A stretch of 64,000 bases of DNA from Leptodontidium sp. MPI-SDFR-AT-0119. Its lineage: Eukaryota > Ascomycota > Leotiomycetes > Helotiales > Leptodontidiaceae. Under the pieces are notes generated by a model, which saw nothing but the letters and a program-made list of their open reading frames with translations, was not told the DNA's origin and did not search any database. Made by a program: the position numbers and the translations under genes. Positions 20,528 through 32,985 of the stretch are shown here, one piece after another; positions within the stretch are counted from its first letter, which is position 1; every line of letters starts with the position of its first letter. Location: NCBI GenBank assembly GCA_020726505.1, contig JAHLEZ010000002.1, forward strand, positions 2,976,001 to 3,040,000. The letters run 5' to 3'.

Positions 20528-22582
20528 CTAATAAATAGAGAAAGTTTCAAGCTCAAATGCCCCAGAGTCTAGCCCAGATTTCACCTCTCCATCCATGAAT
20601 CCGAGTAGGAAACAATTCGACACAAACCGGTATCCGTTCTGTTGGCGTCGCAAAACAAACGGCATGCTAGATGCGGAAGACGCGCACACAATATCTCCTG
20701 CATGCACGGTGGCCCGGGCATATCCTATATACCCTTGTCGGGTTCGCAACGGCTGAAGTTTGTAGCGTGAAAAAGGGGACTGCTCGATTACTGAGGGCTC
20801 GGCTAGGTTGCTGAGGAAGCCCTCATTAATTTGGAGGGTTGCTGCATTCAAGATACTATCCCAAGAATCAAATATCTGGCCTGAGCGTTGAAAGACATCG
20901 CTAATTGATGGTGGTGATGAGGTTGCCGCTGAGTGCTGGTCCTTGACCAGCCGTTCAAGGAGGGAAAGAGTGACATCCTCTCTTTCCTGAACGGAGGAAA
21001 TAATATCCTCATGAAGTTTTAAACTTGCCAAAAGCCGTAAAAATGCAGCTGCCTCGGAATCAAACGTCGGGTTCGATACGTCTAATCGGAGTGCCTTGTT
21101 GATAGGATGCTTGTCTTGGCAATACGTCCTGAAGATCGCTTGCAACATCGGGATCCCAGTCTTATATACGCCTATTCTACCAGATGTCAGGTTTTTAATT
21201 GCTTCGGCGATGCTGCAGCCGAATAGAAAACTAAGGGCGCGGGTATCTCGTTCCTGAGAAGTGTCACTGACATCGGATAGGAACGTCATAACATCCTGAA
21301 CTGTGTCACAGATAACTCCGGGGAGTTCCAGGATGTCGCCCGACACGACCCTGCTAGATGTCTTTTCCATCCCCTTGTTCGCAGAGTACGGATTACCATG
21401 AGTTACCCCCCTCCAGACTCGAAGACTCTCCTTTGAGACAAAGTCCCAATCAGGGGTCCAAGACGGCAACATCAACCTAGGCGAGCTCCGAGAAACTCCA
21501 GCGTATTCTAGAAAGAAGGACAGATTATCAACCGTACCAATCTGGTACACTGCAAAGTCCCGATAGACTCGCGACACCGACATGTCGTAGTTGACGTCGA
21601 TTCCCAAGTCCACTATACCCGCTAAACCAAATAACTTGTCTCTGGGATCATTGGCCTGTCGCTTAGCCGCGGTTTGTTGGACTATCAATACTAGATTCCG
21701 GCTTTCCACGTTCCATGGAGGACCCTGACAATTCGGTAGTTCCAACGTTGCATAGGAGAACAGAGACCAAGGGCTCTCCCCAGCCATCATTGTGTGCACA
21801 AGGCTGCCGATCCTGGGATTTATGTCTCCAAAGACGGACTTCTTGTTTTTTCGCTTGGCCTTCCAACCTATGACCTTGAGCAGGTCTAAGCATGTCAACA
21901 TGTCGCTCCCGCACAAAAAGGAGCTAAAAGGGCCGAATCTAGACAAAGACAGCTCTTGAAACGTCCAGACTCGGGTCCAGTACGGCCTTCGGTAGAAGAG
22001 GTCATGTATCGGCGCAAAGATGTCGTCATAGCTGAACCGTGATGCTATTTCTCCGTACTCGGGTTTTGCAAGCCAGGACTCGCTATAAAAGCCTGGCAGT
22101 ATTTCTTGATTGATGGCTGGATTCTTCTCAAGCTCGTCGGCCATGGTCTTCAAAAGCTTAAACACCAGCGAACTGTCGTTGTCCGCAGGGCCCAACCATA
22201 CGAGAACACCGCTTGCTTGCTTGTAGATTCGCGACATGAGCCGTACTTGGTTCCTTTTCTCGGCATTGTCTTGCTGGTTGATGCAAATGGCGTCGATCCA
22301 GAGCTTTCTTCGAAACAACATATTCTTGTCCAGCTCCGTGAGTGCCTCCATTAAGTTGCTGCCTACTTCGAATTCGATGCCGTCATTCACTAGCAGCTTT
22401 TCTTCACTGCTTAAGGAGCCCCAGACGTAGGAAAGCGCAAACCACCGCTGCCCATCCAGTGACCGTCGCTTCAGTTCCACACGCATGGGCCGCTCACCAG
22501 GCTCCGATTTGATCCACAGCAACCGAATCTCAGTTCGAGAATAATCCAGCGGCTCATAGATGGATTTATTGCCTGAGGCCAT
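20528..22582 (-). CDS. HET-domain (heterokaryon incompatibility) protein, full length
   Basis: A single exon of 684 codons starting at ATG 22582. The N-terminal 200 residues form a canonical HET domain: RWFALSYVWG, a spacer with EVGSNLMEAL, then KLWIDAICINQQDNAEK and IYKQASGVLVWLGP, the three conserved blocks of the family. The remaining 480 residues contain helical segments such as WTRVWTFQELSLSRFGP, DPRDKLFGLAGI and LPSWTPDWDFVS, the usual HET-family continuation. The HET domain is a TIR-like module whose activation triggers cell death when genetically different hyphae fuse. The partner that would trigger this one is unknown; many fungi encode dozens of such proteins and only a few are proven incompatibility genes. 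No transmembrane segment or signal peptide, so cytosolic. No lesion seen, unlike the other HET gene in the window (45045-45967). Confidence 0.9.
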   Translation of the reverse strand: MASGNKSIYEPLDYSRTEIRLLWIKSEPGERPMRVELKRRSLDGQRWFALSYVWGSLSSEEKLLVNDGIEFEVGSNLMEALTELDKNMLFRRKLWIDAICINQQDNAEKRNQVRLMSRIYKQASGVLVWLGPADNDSSLVFKLLKTMADELEKNPAINQEILPGFYSESWLAKPEYGEIASRFSYDDIFAPIHDLFYRRPYWTRVWTFQELSLSRFGPFSSFLCGSDMLTCLDLLKVIGWKAKRKNKKSVFGDINPRIGSLVHTMMAGESPWSLFSYATLELPNCQGPPWNVESRNLVLIVQQTAAKRQANDPRDKLFGLAGIVDLGIDVNYDMSVSRVYRDFAVYQIGTVDNLSFFLEYAGVSRSSPRLMLPSWTPDWDFVSKESLRVWRGVTHGNPYSANKGMEKTSSRVVSGDILELPGVICDTVQDVMTFLSDVSDTSQERDTRALSFLFGCSIAEAIKNLTSGRIGVYKTGIPMLQAIFRTYCQDKHPINKALRLDVSNPTFDSEAAAFLRLLASLKLHEDIISSVQEREDVTLSLLERLVKDQHSAATSSPPSISDVFQRSGQIFDSWDSILNAATLQINEGFLSNLAEPSVIEQSPFSRYKLQPLRTRQGYIGYARATVHAGDIVCASSASSMPFVLRRQQNGYRFVSNCFLLGFMDGEVKSGLDSGAFELETFSIY

Positions 22583-25084
22583 ATTGAACGGATTCGCTGA
22601 TTCTGTGGTGAGTTAAGGTGCCAGGTTGAGCGCATGGGTTGGAAATAGTGATTTTGGTTGCTCAACGGTTCAACTTGAGAAGGGGGGATTGCTGATCAGT
22701 GAAGGCATCCCCTCCATGCCACTCGGGCTCAGCCGCAACAGGCACGCTAACTAGACTGCTGCAAGACCAAGTATATCGTTACTAGGCTAATGCATATTAC
22801 TAAGCACTGAAACATGTTGGCCCTCTTCGCACCAGCGAAACTCCTGGACTATAATCTCTTCCTCTCTGGAAATCTTTAAAATTTGGAGTTATATTACTTC
22901 GTTATAGAACCTTTCCCTAAGTGCTCCGAATTTTGAAAACACTTTAATAGTCGCGGTTAAACAGGAGTAAATAGCCGAAGCGGTGATCGGTGGCGTATTT
23001 AAAACGATCGACAGCATAATCAACCATAATCTTTTTCTTGTTGTTAAGTGGTCTCCTCAAGGAGAAATGGCTAAGGAATAGTGATATATTTGTGACGGTT
23101 GGGAGCGCCCAGAGCCTCATTTCTGGTATGCCAGCTAACCGAGAATTACCGAGATTAATTGGCCCCATGGCGCTCCCCCTTTGTATATGGAGCTCTTCTC
23201 TCCTTACCTTCTTTCCTACCTAGTTGTAGATTCTAAGGAACTCTTGTTATCTTCATATGTCGTGTATTGATATGTGAGGCCGCTGTCACACGTGATTGCT
23301 GTCTTTACAGAGCAAGCGTCACAAATAATACCCGCCAAGTCAATACATTTTTAGCGTATATCGATTTAGCTATTCCTGTGTGTCGATTTAGCTATGGCCT
23401 TATTTTACTGAAGCTCCAACACAAGTTTAATCCTTCATTAAGTTTATTTTTAAGGTTCTTAGTATGTTTTTTGGCCCCCTAAACAAAAGCACTGCCAAAT
23501 ACATGGAAATCAAGGATAGATGTAAAACAACAAGAAAAAAGAGTACAAAGCATCTTCACTTTGGAAGAGCAAACTTGGTATTTAGGAAGTAACAAAATCA
23601 TTTATTCCATCGTCAAAACATGAAAACTCCCATGTTATTAGTCTAGATTTCCTACCAACTACATCCGAGGGAGGCTCGATTTCAATCCTTCAAAATTAAC
23701 ATTCAAACTACACCCATGGTATCTTACACAGCGAATCTAGCTCTAGGTAGCATGCCTTACAAATGCAAACCCTCAATTGCAGGCATAGACTTCTCACTAT
23801 GTTGAGTACAAGGATGGTTGATTGAGACGTAGCGGACCTTGGGTTGGTGGTCTTTGCCACTGTGGAGACGGCAGGTGGCGTATCCGAGTGTGACGGTGCA
23901 CCCACAGGTGTAAGAGTGGTATAATTCTCCGCACATGTTTGTTTGTTTGTTCGCTCGTTTGTTCGCTCGTTTGTTTGTCTGGTTAATAAGTTTGGCCTGG
24001 TATGATTTGCTTTGATGTGGAGAAAGAGGGGGAAATTTATACTCCCTTGTCTGGGAGGGTGGTTGTTTGCAGATGACTTGTTAGCTTGTTTTACTGTGCT
24101 AATTGGATGACTATGTTTGTGGGATGCGGATTGGGAGATGGAGAATTCCATGCGGAAGGGAACAGTAGGAGATGTGAGGGAGGATAGAGAACAATCCCTT
24201 GGTGCAGTGAACAATCGAGTAAATTATCATGTGTTGGGTCCGAGCCCAGAACAGTTCTCAAATGGACAGCAATCATCAAAAATTGCGATCACTTGAAATA
24301 AATCAACATTGAATTACAAAATCTACATAGAATAGGAAGTTCTGATTTCCCTTAGACCATGGCGAAAGTCTGCAAAACTAACCCTCTCTTCACAACACTC
24401 TGATATCATCCACAGAAGGACTCAACTCACACCGGTAACAAGGCTTACTCGATGGTTCGGAATGATCCAGAGCGGCATGTCCTTGCTGAAAATAGAGTTC
24501 GCAGTAGGAGTAGTCTGTCGCGAACTTACAGCCGCAACTGTAGGTAAAGTAATAATTTATACACATGTTATCTCGGCTGTAGATGGTGCTTATTGCTTCC
24601 TATTTGTTGGCGTGTGGGCGTTTGAGAAGATGTGAGGAATGTTTGAAAGTTTATATGTCGATAAAGCGAAAATAGGACAAGACAAGCAAGTTCTTGTAGA
24701 CAAATGAAAGTGACCGTGATCAGAGAATGGTTCTTGGGGGTGGCCGCTTGGAAGTCTATACCACCAATTGAACAACAGCTAGAAAGGCATGTAAACCAGA
24801 ACAGCCACCGTTTCCTAGAGCTGTGAATGAAGAACAAAGCAACATTACAATTGCGTTTCAAGAGGATTTGTATAGCCTGTGTGATGAAAGATGCCACTTA
24901 CCTTACAAGAAACCTAGTTTGGAAGAGAAGGTTAGCATCTCACCTGGAAAGATTCTGCAGGACTCCACCATCGAGGTGCTCCGGTCTTTTGAGTTTTGTC
25001 AGCATTGAATAAGTCTAGATACAAGTGTAGGAGGTTGCACCTTTTCTGCCCATCGCAAAGACCAACCAGAAATATCGTATGAAA
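22583..25084. other. Long gene-free interval with a simple repeat
   Basis: About 2.5 kb with no convincing gene. 22780-23500 is AT-rich. 23937-23982 is a degenerate tetranucleotide tract of GTTT, GTTC and GCTC units; on the minus strand it puts an artefactual TNER repeat into a frame at 23708-24214 that I reject as coding. The right end is the 3' flank of the SART1 gene. Confidence 0.5.
23937..23982. repeat. Degenerate tetranucleotide repeat (GTTT/GTTC/GCTC)
   Basis: Alternating TGTT, CGTT and CGCT units over about 46 bp in non-coding DNA. A simple microsatellite-like tract with no evident function. Confidence 0.7.
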
Positions 25085-27106
25085 TCAGGCCAGCCTGACA
25101 CCAGCTTGACCTCTCTTCTTCCGCTGTTGTGCCGTTGCACCACTCATACCGCCGCTGCCACCATCGAGAGAGCTCTGAGCTTCTCTGCGTTTCTCGTCCT
25201 CGATCTTCTTGAGAAGCTTCTCGGTCTTTTGTTTTCCACTTCCCTTGCCGTGGAACTGATGTGACATGTGCTTGAAGGCTTCTTTCTGGTTCAAACTGCG
25301 TCCGTAATCATCGATGTATTTGAGCTCTACATTTGGCTTGTACTCCTTGTTGAAATGCTCAGCAAGCTGGCGGGACTCGAGCTGATCTCGGAAAGTGTTC
25401 TGCGATCTGGCATATTCTTCCTTCTCCCTAGCAGACATCTTGTCCAATCGCCCATTCGCACGGTCCCGTTCTCTTTGCATTCTTGCTTTCTTTTCTGCAT
25501 CTGCCTCCCGACGTTGCTTCTCTGCCAAAAACAGTTGCTTTTGTCTGAATATGGCGTTGAGATCTCCCGACTCTGCAGTCTTAATGATGCCTCGTTCTTT
25601 CAAAAGCTTCAAAGTAGAACCTAAACCTCGATTCAGCGTAGCCTCTTGTTCCAGACCAGTATTCGTCATATCCTCGGATAGTGATTCCTCTCTCCTCAAG
25701 CGGGCAAGTCGATCCTCCTCATCCTCGATATCAGCATATGAGCGGTCCATGTTGACATCGCCCTCGTCGTCAGACTCGTTGCCCATAGCGGTGACTGCTT
25801 CGGCTTGTCGGGATGTCGATCTTCGTTTCGGCTCGGGTGCAGTAGGCTTCTGGAGATTGGCAACAAACTCTGATGTCTCATCAATGACGAGACCAGTTTC
25901 CTCTTCCGCCTCATTCTCCACAGGAGTTGCCGAGGCCTCTTCTCTAAATTGCTTTGCAAGATCTTCAGGTCTAAGCTTCTTGCGCTTCTTCAGGGCATTC
26001 CTTCTTTGCGTCGCAAGGGAAGCTTGCAAGTCCTCATCGTCAACAAATGACATGTCTTCGTATGTTCGTTTCTTGGGCTGTGCTGGTTGGTCGACCTCCA
26101 TTGATTCTCCGTTTGCGGCTGGCGTCTCCGTGGCTTCGACCGGTGGGAAAATATCGTCTTCATCTGCTGCCTTCTGTCGAGTGGACTTGGTTTTCTTCTT
26201 CTTTGGCTTCTTGATCTTGATTTCGGAAATATCTAGGTAGTCGGACTTTGGCTCATCTTCTGCAGAATAGTTAGCACCGTGGTATATGAAGAGTTCGCAC
26301 TGGGATGACTTACTGAAAAGATCAAGACTGATGGCCTTGGGCTTAGGCTTCTTCATGGACGCGCCTTCAACCAAGGCCTCTGTTGTGCTTCCCATGCCGT
26401 CCAGAGTAAACCGATTGCGCTTCTTGCCATCAATCTCCTCGTCGTAATGTGCCAAGATACCCGTCTCACCATTCTCATCGATGTCGTGAGGGTTGTATAC
26501 TGGCTTTTTCTTCTTGAGCTCCAGCTTGTCCTTCAACTTTTCTCTCTCTCGCAGATCCAAGTTCTCAAGCTCATCGCCTTCTTCCTCGTTCTCATCGATG
26601 GTAGTATCTTTCAAAGTCAGGACTTGGTCCTCGCCTTCTTGAAAAGTATCGAGTTCGTGGCCGACTTTGACCCCAGCGAGATCCTTGGCTGTATACTCAG
26701 CGGCCGCTTCAGCGTCTGCCAACTCCTGCTCTCTCTTTCTCGCCTTCTCGATCTCCTTTTGTCGCTTCTTCTGTTTCATCAACCACGCCCTGGCGCCCAG
26801 ATCTTCATCCTCGTCTGCATCGCCTAGGCCTTTGCCTTCCAGTTTCGAAAAACGCTTCGCGGTATCCCTTGCCCTCTTGATAGCCTCGTTCTTCTCGTCG
26901 CGTTTTCGTTTTGCTTCCTCGGCTTCTTTGACTTTGCGATAGTTATCGTAACCTTCGGCTTGTCGTGATTCGAGAGTGCTGCCTACCTCCTCCACAGGGC
27001 CTACGGCCTCTTTGAAGATAGGACCAGCGCCGGGAACAGGCAGTGGCTTCATGCCCAAAGACACCCGGAGTCGATTCGTCTCCTCGATAGAGATTGCGTC
27101 GGCCAT
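25085..27106 (-). CDS. snu66: SART1/Snu66, U4/U6.U5 tri-snRNP component
   Basis: Two exons: 27106-26314 and 26259-25085, 655 residues. The ATG at 27106 opens MADAISIEETNRLRVSLGMKP, the N-terminal signature of SART1 family proteins; frames upstream lack an ATG. The protein is highly charged, with Lys/Glu-rich coiled-coil segments (about 55-220), the conserved PKSDYLDISEIKIKKPKKKK block just after the splice, and a C-terminal block with YIDDYGRSLNQKEAFKHMSH and HGKGSGKQKTEKLLKKIEDE. Snu66/SART1 helps bring the U4/U6.U5 tri-snRNP into the pre-catalytic spliceosome; it is nuclear and essential in several fungi. The 54-bp intron (26260-26313) is a multiple of three and has no in-frame stop, so a read-through product with 18 extra residues would also be open; the family alignment supports splicing. 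Confidence 0.92.
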   Translation of the reverse strand: MADAISIEETNRLRVSLGMKPLPVPGAGPIFKEAVGPVEEVGSTLESRQAEGYDNYRKVKEAEEAKRKRDEKNEAIKRARDTAKRFSKLEGKGLGDADEDEDLGARAWLMKQKKRQKEIEKARKREQELADAEAAAEYTAKDLAGVKVGHELDTFQEGEDQVLTLKDTTIDENEEEGDELENLDLREREKLKDKLELKKKKPVYNPHDIDENGETGILAHYDEEIDGKKRNRFTLDGMGSTTEALVEGASMKKPKPKAISLDLFSKSSQCELFIYHGANYSAEDEPKSDYLDISEIKIKKPKKKKTKSTRQKAADEDDIFPPVEATETPAANGESMEVDQPAQPKKRTYEDMSFVDDEDLQASLATQRRNALKKRKKLRPEDLAKQFREEASATPVENEAEEETGLVIDETSEFVANLQKPTAPEPKRRSTSRQAEAVTAMGNESDDEGDVNMDRSYADIEDEEDRLARLRREESLSEDMTNTGLEQEATLNRGLGSTLKLLKERGIIKTAESGDLNAIFRQKQLFLAEKQRREADAEKKARMQRERDRANGRLDKMSAREKEEYARSQNTFRDQLESRQLAEHFNKEYKPNVELKYIDDYGRSLNQKEAFKHMSHQFHGKGSGKQKTEKLLKKIEDEKRREAQSSLDGGSGGMSGATAQQRKKRGQAGVRLA

Positions 27107-29458
27107 ATTTGCAGTTCTGGGGGGGGGGATTTTGTTGTGAGGTGATGGGGAGACTTGGTCGTAGCGGCTCTGATCTGCTTTGAGAGCCCAACAGAGGTCT
27201 GAAAGGCAAATCAAAACTCACTAGCCGAACCAAGCCTAGCGCCATGTCTAGCGCAGACGCGGCCGCATCGTGATATATTTTCTTCGCGAGGCTCTTCACT
27301 TTTCCTTCTTTTTCTTCCACAACCACAGATTTGTGCCCAGCGGTCCCTTCAGCCTCCGGGCTGTAAGGTTGACTGCTGCGGCAGTTCGTTCGTTCTATGG
27401 AGCCACCAGCCTTCACAGGTTTTCCCATGGTGTCAATTTCCGATCGACAGATCTCAGAGCAATTGGGCACCACGAAGCTTGAATTCGCTGTAAAAGGCTT
27501 GAGCTCAGTGGACGGTGTTCCGAAGACGTCACATTCCAAATCCTTTCGCCGAGACCGTCGGTTGGTGAGGTTAAGGGCTAACCGTTTCGACTACATTACG
27601 ATCATTGGGGGTTCACACTGGGAGGATCCTGCCTCTGCGAGGATGATGGGGATGCAGGGCCTGGGCACACGAGGACAAGGACATATTGAGGGGGCAGAGG
27701 GGAGGCATATGGGAAAAGAGTGAATGGCTGTCGGATGCTGGCAGGATCTAGGTCAACGGAACAGTGTTTTCGGGTTGCGCCTCTGGTTGGTCGATGCTCT
27801 TTGCAATGCAGATGATTCCTTTCGGCTTCGAATGCTCCACCGTACCCAGCTTTGGCTCGACCCTGCTTTCGCAATCTATATTCAACTAGCATTCTCGTTG
27901 TCTGCTGCTGCCAGTAGTGCTTCATGCATATCATACCTTGCTCGCAGTGTTCTCGACACCCCGCGCGCATGCTTGAACAAAATAAAAACTTTTCCGCAGA
28001 AGGCTTGTGGAGGATAACCTCCTTCCGTTTCTTTGCCCTTCCCGATGAGGTTTTCAGCAGCTGGATGCTATTTGCTTCCAGCTTGATTCGATCACCTTAA
28101 AAATCGCTAGCCAGTTCTTGTCATGCTAGATATTCTCAAGCGGAATGATGACACCACCACGGCCATGCACACCAAATGTCCCAAGATCGACACGCAACTT
28201 ATTCACGGACGCTTCTCGGTGCAATATCTTTCTAGCACAAACCGAGCTTTGAAGCCGCATAATGTCGTCGAGACCTCTTCCATACCGCTGTCTTTCCCCG
28301 CTTCCAGCCACACATCTCGCTCTTGTCGTCTCTCCAGTCCGGCCCCATCTGATCCTCATAGCAGTCCCTGCCCAGAATTGCTTGCTTCTGGTTTTTCTGC
28401 TCCTCTCATTTTATCACATTCCACCATACTGGTAATAAAGCATCATGTTTGTGGTCTATTCGATTGAGACAAGCCACATAAATAACAAAAAACCACAGTC
28501 ACTGATGAATGAAATCTTGCCCAGGGATTCTTAAACCATGACGACTGAGGAGATGCTTCAGACGGTCTACGGACCATGGTAAGACCGAGCCATCCTTCTT
28601 TCATAGCTACTCCTCTGGCATCCATGTCCTATTATGATCTACTGTGGATTATGACATTGGATATCCAGGGTTCTCAGAAATGTTCGTTTGCTTCTTATTG
28701 ACCATTGGTGGAATTCCTGCCTCGGCAAATCCCCTTACACCCCTTTCCTTTGGTGCCGAATCCCAAGCAGAAGAACGAGCAAGAATCAAGGATATGATGA
28801 ATTGCCGGATCATGGAACGGACCGATAGAAACTGATATTCTTTGGGGTCCCCACGAGTTTTGTTCCTGCGTGGCTGCGGGGTTGTGTTCCTTACCCCTCA
28901 GTCCATTGGCCAACCTCACATGTCATATTACTGTACAGCATGTCTCGCGCCCGTCCTTCACCTGGAAGCGAGTCTGCCCCTGGACGACATGTCCTGCATG
29001 TGCTTCATGCCCTGTCTGGACTCGATCACCGCCAATCATCTTGTCAACACCAAAGCCTCTGCCACGGCAGGTATATTGACAAGCAAATAACCCCACACTC
29101 TTCGGCCCAACTACCGAATGCGACATAGACGTCCATGTACCTAGGTACTTCTGTACAAGCCTCTTTCAGACCGAGCGAGTCCGAGTCTTCGACTCTGAAT
29201 TATCGCTCGAGGACCCTGCCGTACCTGCCGCTTCTCAATGGCTTCCAAGTAGACGATGATAGAGTTTCACTGCCAAGGTGTGCCTTCTGGAAGAGGACTC
29301 AAGGCCCGTTGTCACCTGCAACGCCAAACCTTCGTTTCGCCGAGAAAACCTCATCATCGCCTTACCACAGTCGATACTTGCATGAGGATATCGGCCCTAT
29401 GGTCAATTGCACCACGAGTGCCCAGCTGGCCCCTGATCGTGAAGACAGAAGTTCATGA
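27107..29458. other. Long gene-free interval upstream of the glucoamylase
   Basis: About 2.4 kb. The left part is the promoter of the SART1 gene. No frame in the remainder shows a domain or plausible exon structure. Two CCCCAC hexamers (28849-28854 and 29091-29096), which are GTGGGG on the minus strand, match the CreA/Mig1 carbon-repressor consensus SYGGRG upstream of the glucoamylase; such hexamers also occur often by chance. Confidence 0.4.
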
Positions 29459-29465
29459 TATAAAA
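29459..29465 (+). promoter_or_regulatory. TATA box of the glucoamylase gene
   Basis: TATAAAA lies 99 bp upstream of the chosen ATG (29558). This also argues against the in-frame ATG at 29471, which would be only 6 bp downstream of the box. Confidence 0.5.
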
Positions 29466-29557
29466 TCATCATGGATTCCCTATCTTCGTCTTTCCTTTCC
29501 TCACTCATCCCCTCCTACAACATCACTTCCTTGAGTACGACTTTCTCTCAGCCCATC

Positions 29558-31654
<2,097 letters not shown>

Positions 31655-32354
31655 AAGATGCTCGTCATTTATTCCAGCGGATGATATTACGAACTGGTCT
31701 GAAGTGGCTCAGAGACAAATTGGGGTAAAAGTTTCTTGACTGTTGATAGTTGAGTTTTCGTCCTTCCAGTACATATATAGAATTCTATTCCATATGCTTG
31801 GCTCTAGGTCCATTCTCTGTCAGTGAAAATCTCTCATCTCATGACGAATGTGTTTGACCGGATCATTGCTCGGATCCCATCTTATAAAAGCGCAAAGGAT
31901 ATCACTATCCCAGTCTCCAGTGGAATGTTATCCCTTCCGCTGCAGAACGAAAAGCTTCAGGCTCGAGCGACCAACTCATTTTGTAGTAAATATCCCAAAC
32001 AGGAAGGGATGACGATGCCCGTCAGAAAGCCTCTCAAGCCATGGAATTATGTTCCGATTTGTTCAATTTATACTGAGCCGTGCTGAGGTATGAATGAATG
32101 ATGGTTCTGGCTCGTGGCTAGCGGGGAGTAGTTGATGCCGATGAAGGGCTAGCTTCGGAGTTTCTAATGAATATGGTATTATTCATGAGAGAGGAGAGAA
32201 TGTTCTGCTTGTGGAGATTAGGGAGACTCTATTGGTGTTCTCCTTGAACGGTTTGGAGGTAGGAAGTGAAGATCCGGCGGTTGGGGGTAGTGGTTGGGGG
32301 AAAAGGGGATCAATCGCTGTGCATGATTTTTTATTTGACAGGGGCTTGTCATCC

Positions 32355-32379
32355 TTGACTTGACTTGACTTGACTTGAC
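32355..32379. repeat. TTGAC pentanucleotide repeat, five copies
   Basis: Five perfect TTGAC units in a row in non-coding DNA. Two shorter, imperfect TTGAC runs lie downstream of the aspartate aminotransferase gene near 61790-61812. Confidence 0.8.
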
Positions 32380-32674
32380 TGTCCTCAGAAATTCGGAAAA
32401 CAATACTGGCTTATACATTCAATTTTCTGTTCCTATTTACATGAGATGTGCATTCTGAGAGCTGTTCACCATGTCTCTGAGTCTGCCTTGGGCAGTCATA
32501 ACCTGAGCCATAAATGCAGTATGCAACTTCGACCCTGCAGTGATTTCTACTCGTACTCCACTTACAGCGAATTGAAGCCTTGAATTAACACCACTAATCT
32601 CTAATTCGCAGCCTCAAGCAGTTGGATGCTTCTCCTATACACCAGGATCGGGCGTAGCTTGGCTCGAGGGTGGT

Positions 32675-32735
32675 TCGCTTAGTACTACTGGATCATTATG
32701 CAGACAGCTGCATGTTGCAGAAAGTGAGGCGGACG
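32675..32735 (+). promoter_or_regulatory. Upstream block shared by the two paralogs, copy 1
   Basis: TCGCTTAG (32675-32682), CATGTTG (32711-32717) and GTGAGGCGGACG (32724-32735) recur in the same order upstream of the second paralog, about 250 bp before each ATG. This could be a retained regulatory element or simply the edge of the duplicated segment. Confidence 0.5.
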
Positions 32736-32985
32736 AATGATTGCCATTCTTTCAGACATCACTTGCCGCGTCCTCTTTGAAGCTACGATTGCATTTTTCG
32801 GATCTGGCAGCCAATTCCTTCGAGAGAGGGGGATACTTCACCGCTGTTTATGGAACAATTGTAGTGCTGTCAATCTCATATTCAGATTCTAGGATTCCAT
32901 ACTCATTACTTTAGCAATTGCAATCGTAGACGCATTCTAAACGTGCGAAGAGTTAGATTTGCTCAGAGCCTCGTCCTTACTCAGC

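Larger units (their letters stand above)
31655..32985. other. Gene-free interval
   Basis: About 1.3 kb. Contains a five-copy TTGAC repeat at 32355-32379. From about 32640 to 32985 it is the upstream region of the first ULD-type paralog and shares blocks with the upstream region of the second paralog (see 32675-32735 and 38069-38135). Confidence 0.5.

Noticed and set aside
23708..24214. 168-codon minus-strand frame with a TNERTNERTNK-like repeat
   Set aside because: The repeat is the translation of a simple tetranucleotide tract; no domain, signal peptide or splice partners.
25395..26240. 281-codon open frame on the plus strand
   Set aside because: Antisense to the SART1 gene. It arises from the mirror of Lys/Glu-rich coding sequence (Ser/Phe-rich translation) and has no domain.
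32355..32379. TTGAC repeat as a regulatory array
   Set aside because: It resembles a plant WRKY-type core only; fungi lack that system, and the location is not promoter-like for the upstream gene. Treated as a simple repeat.
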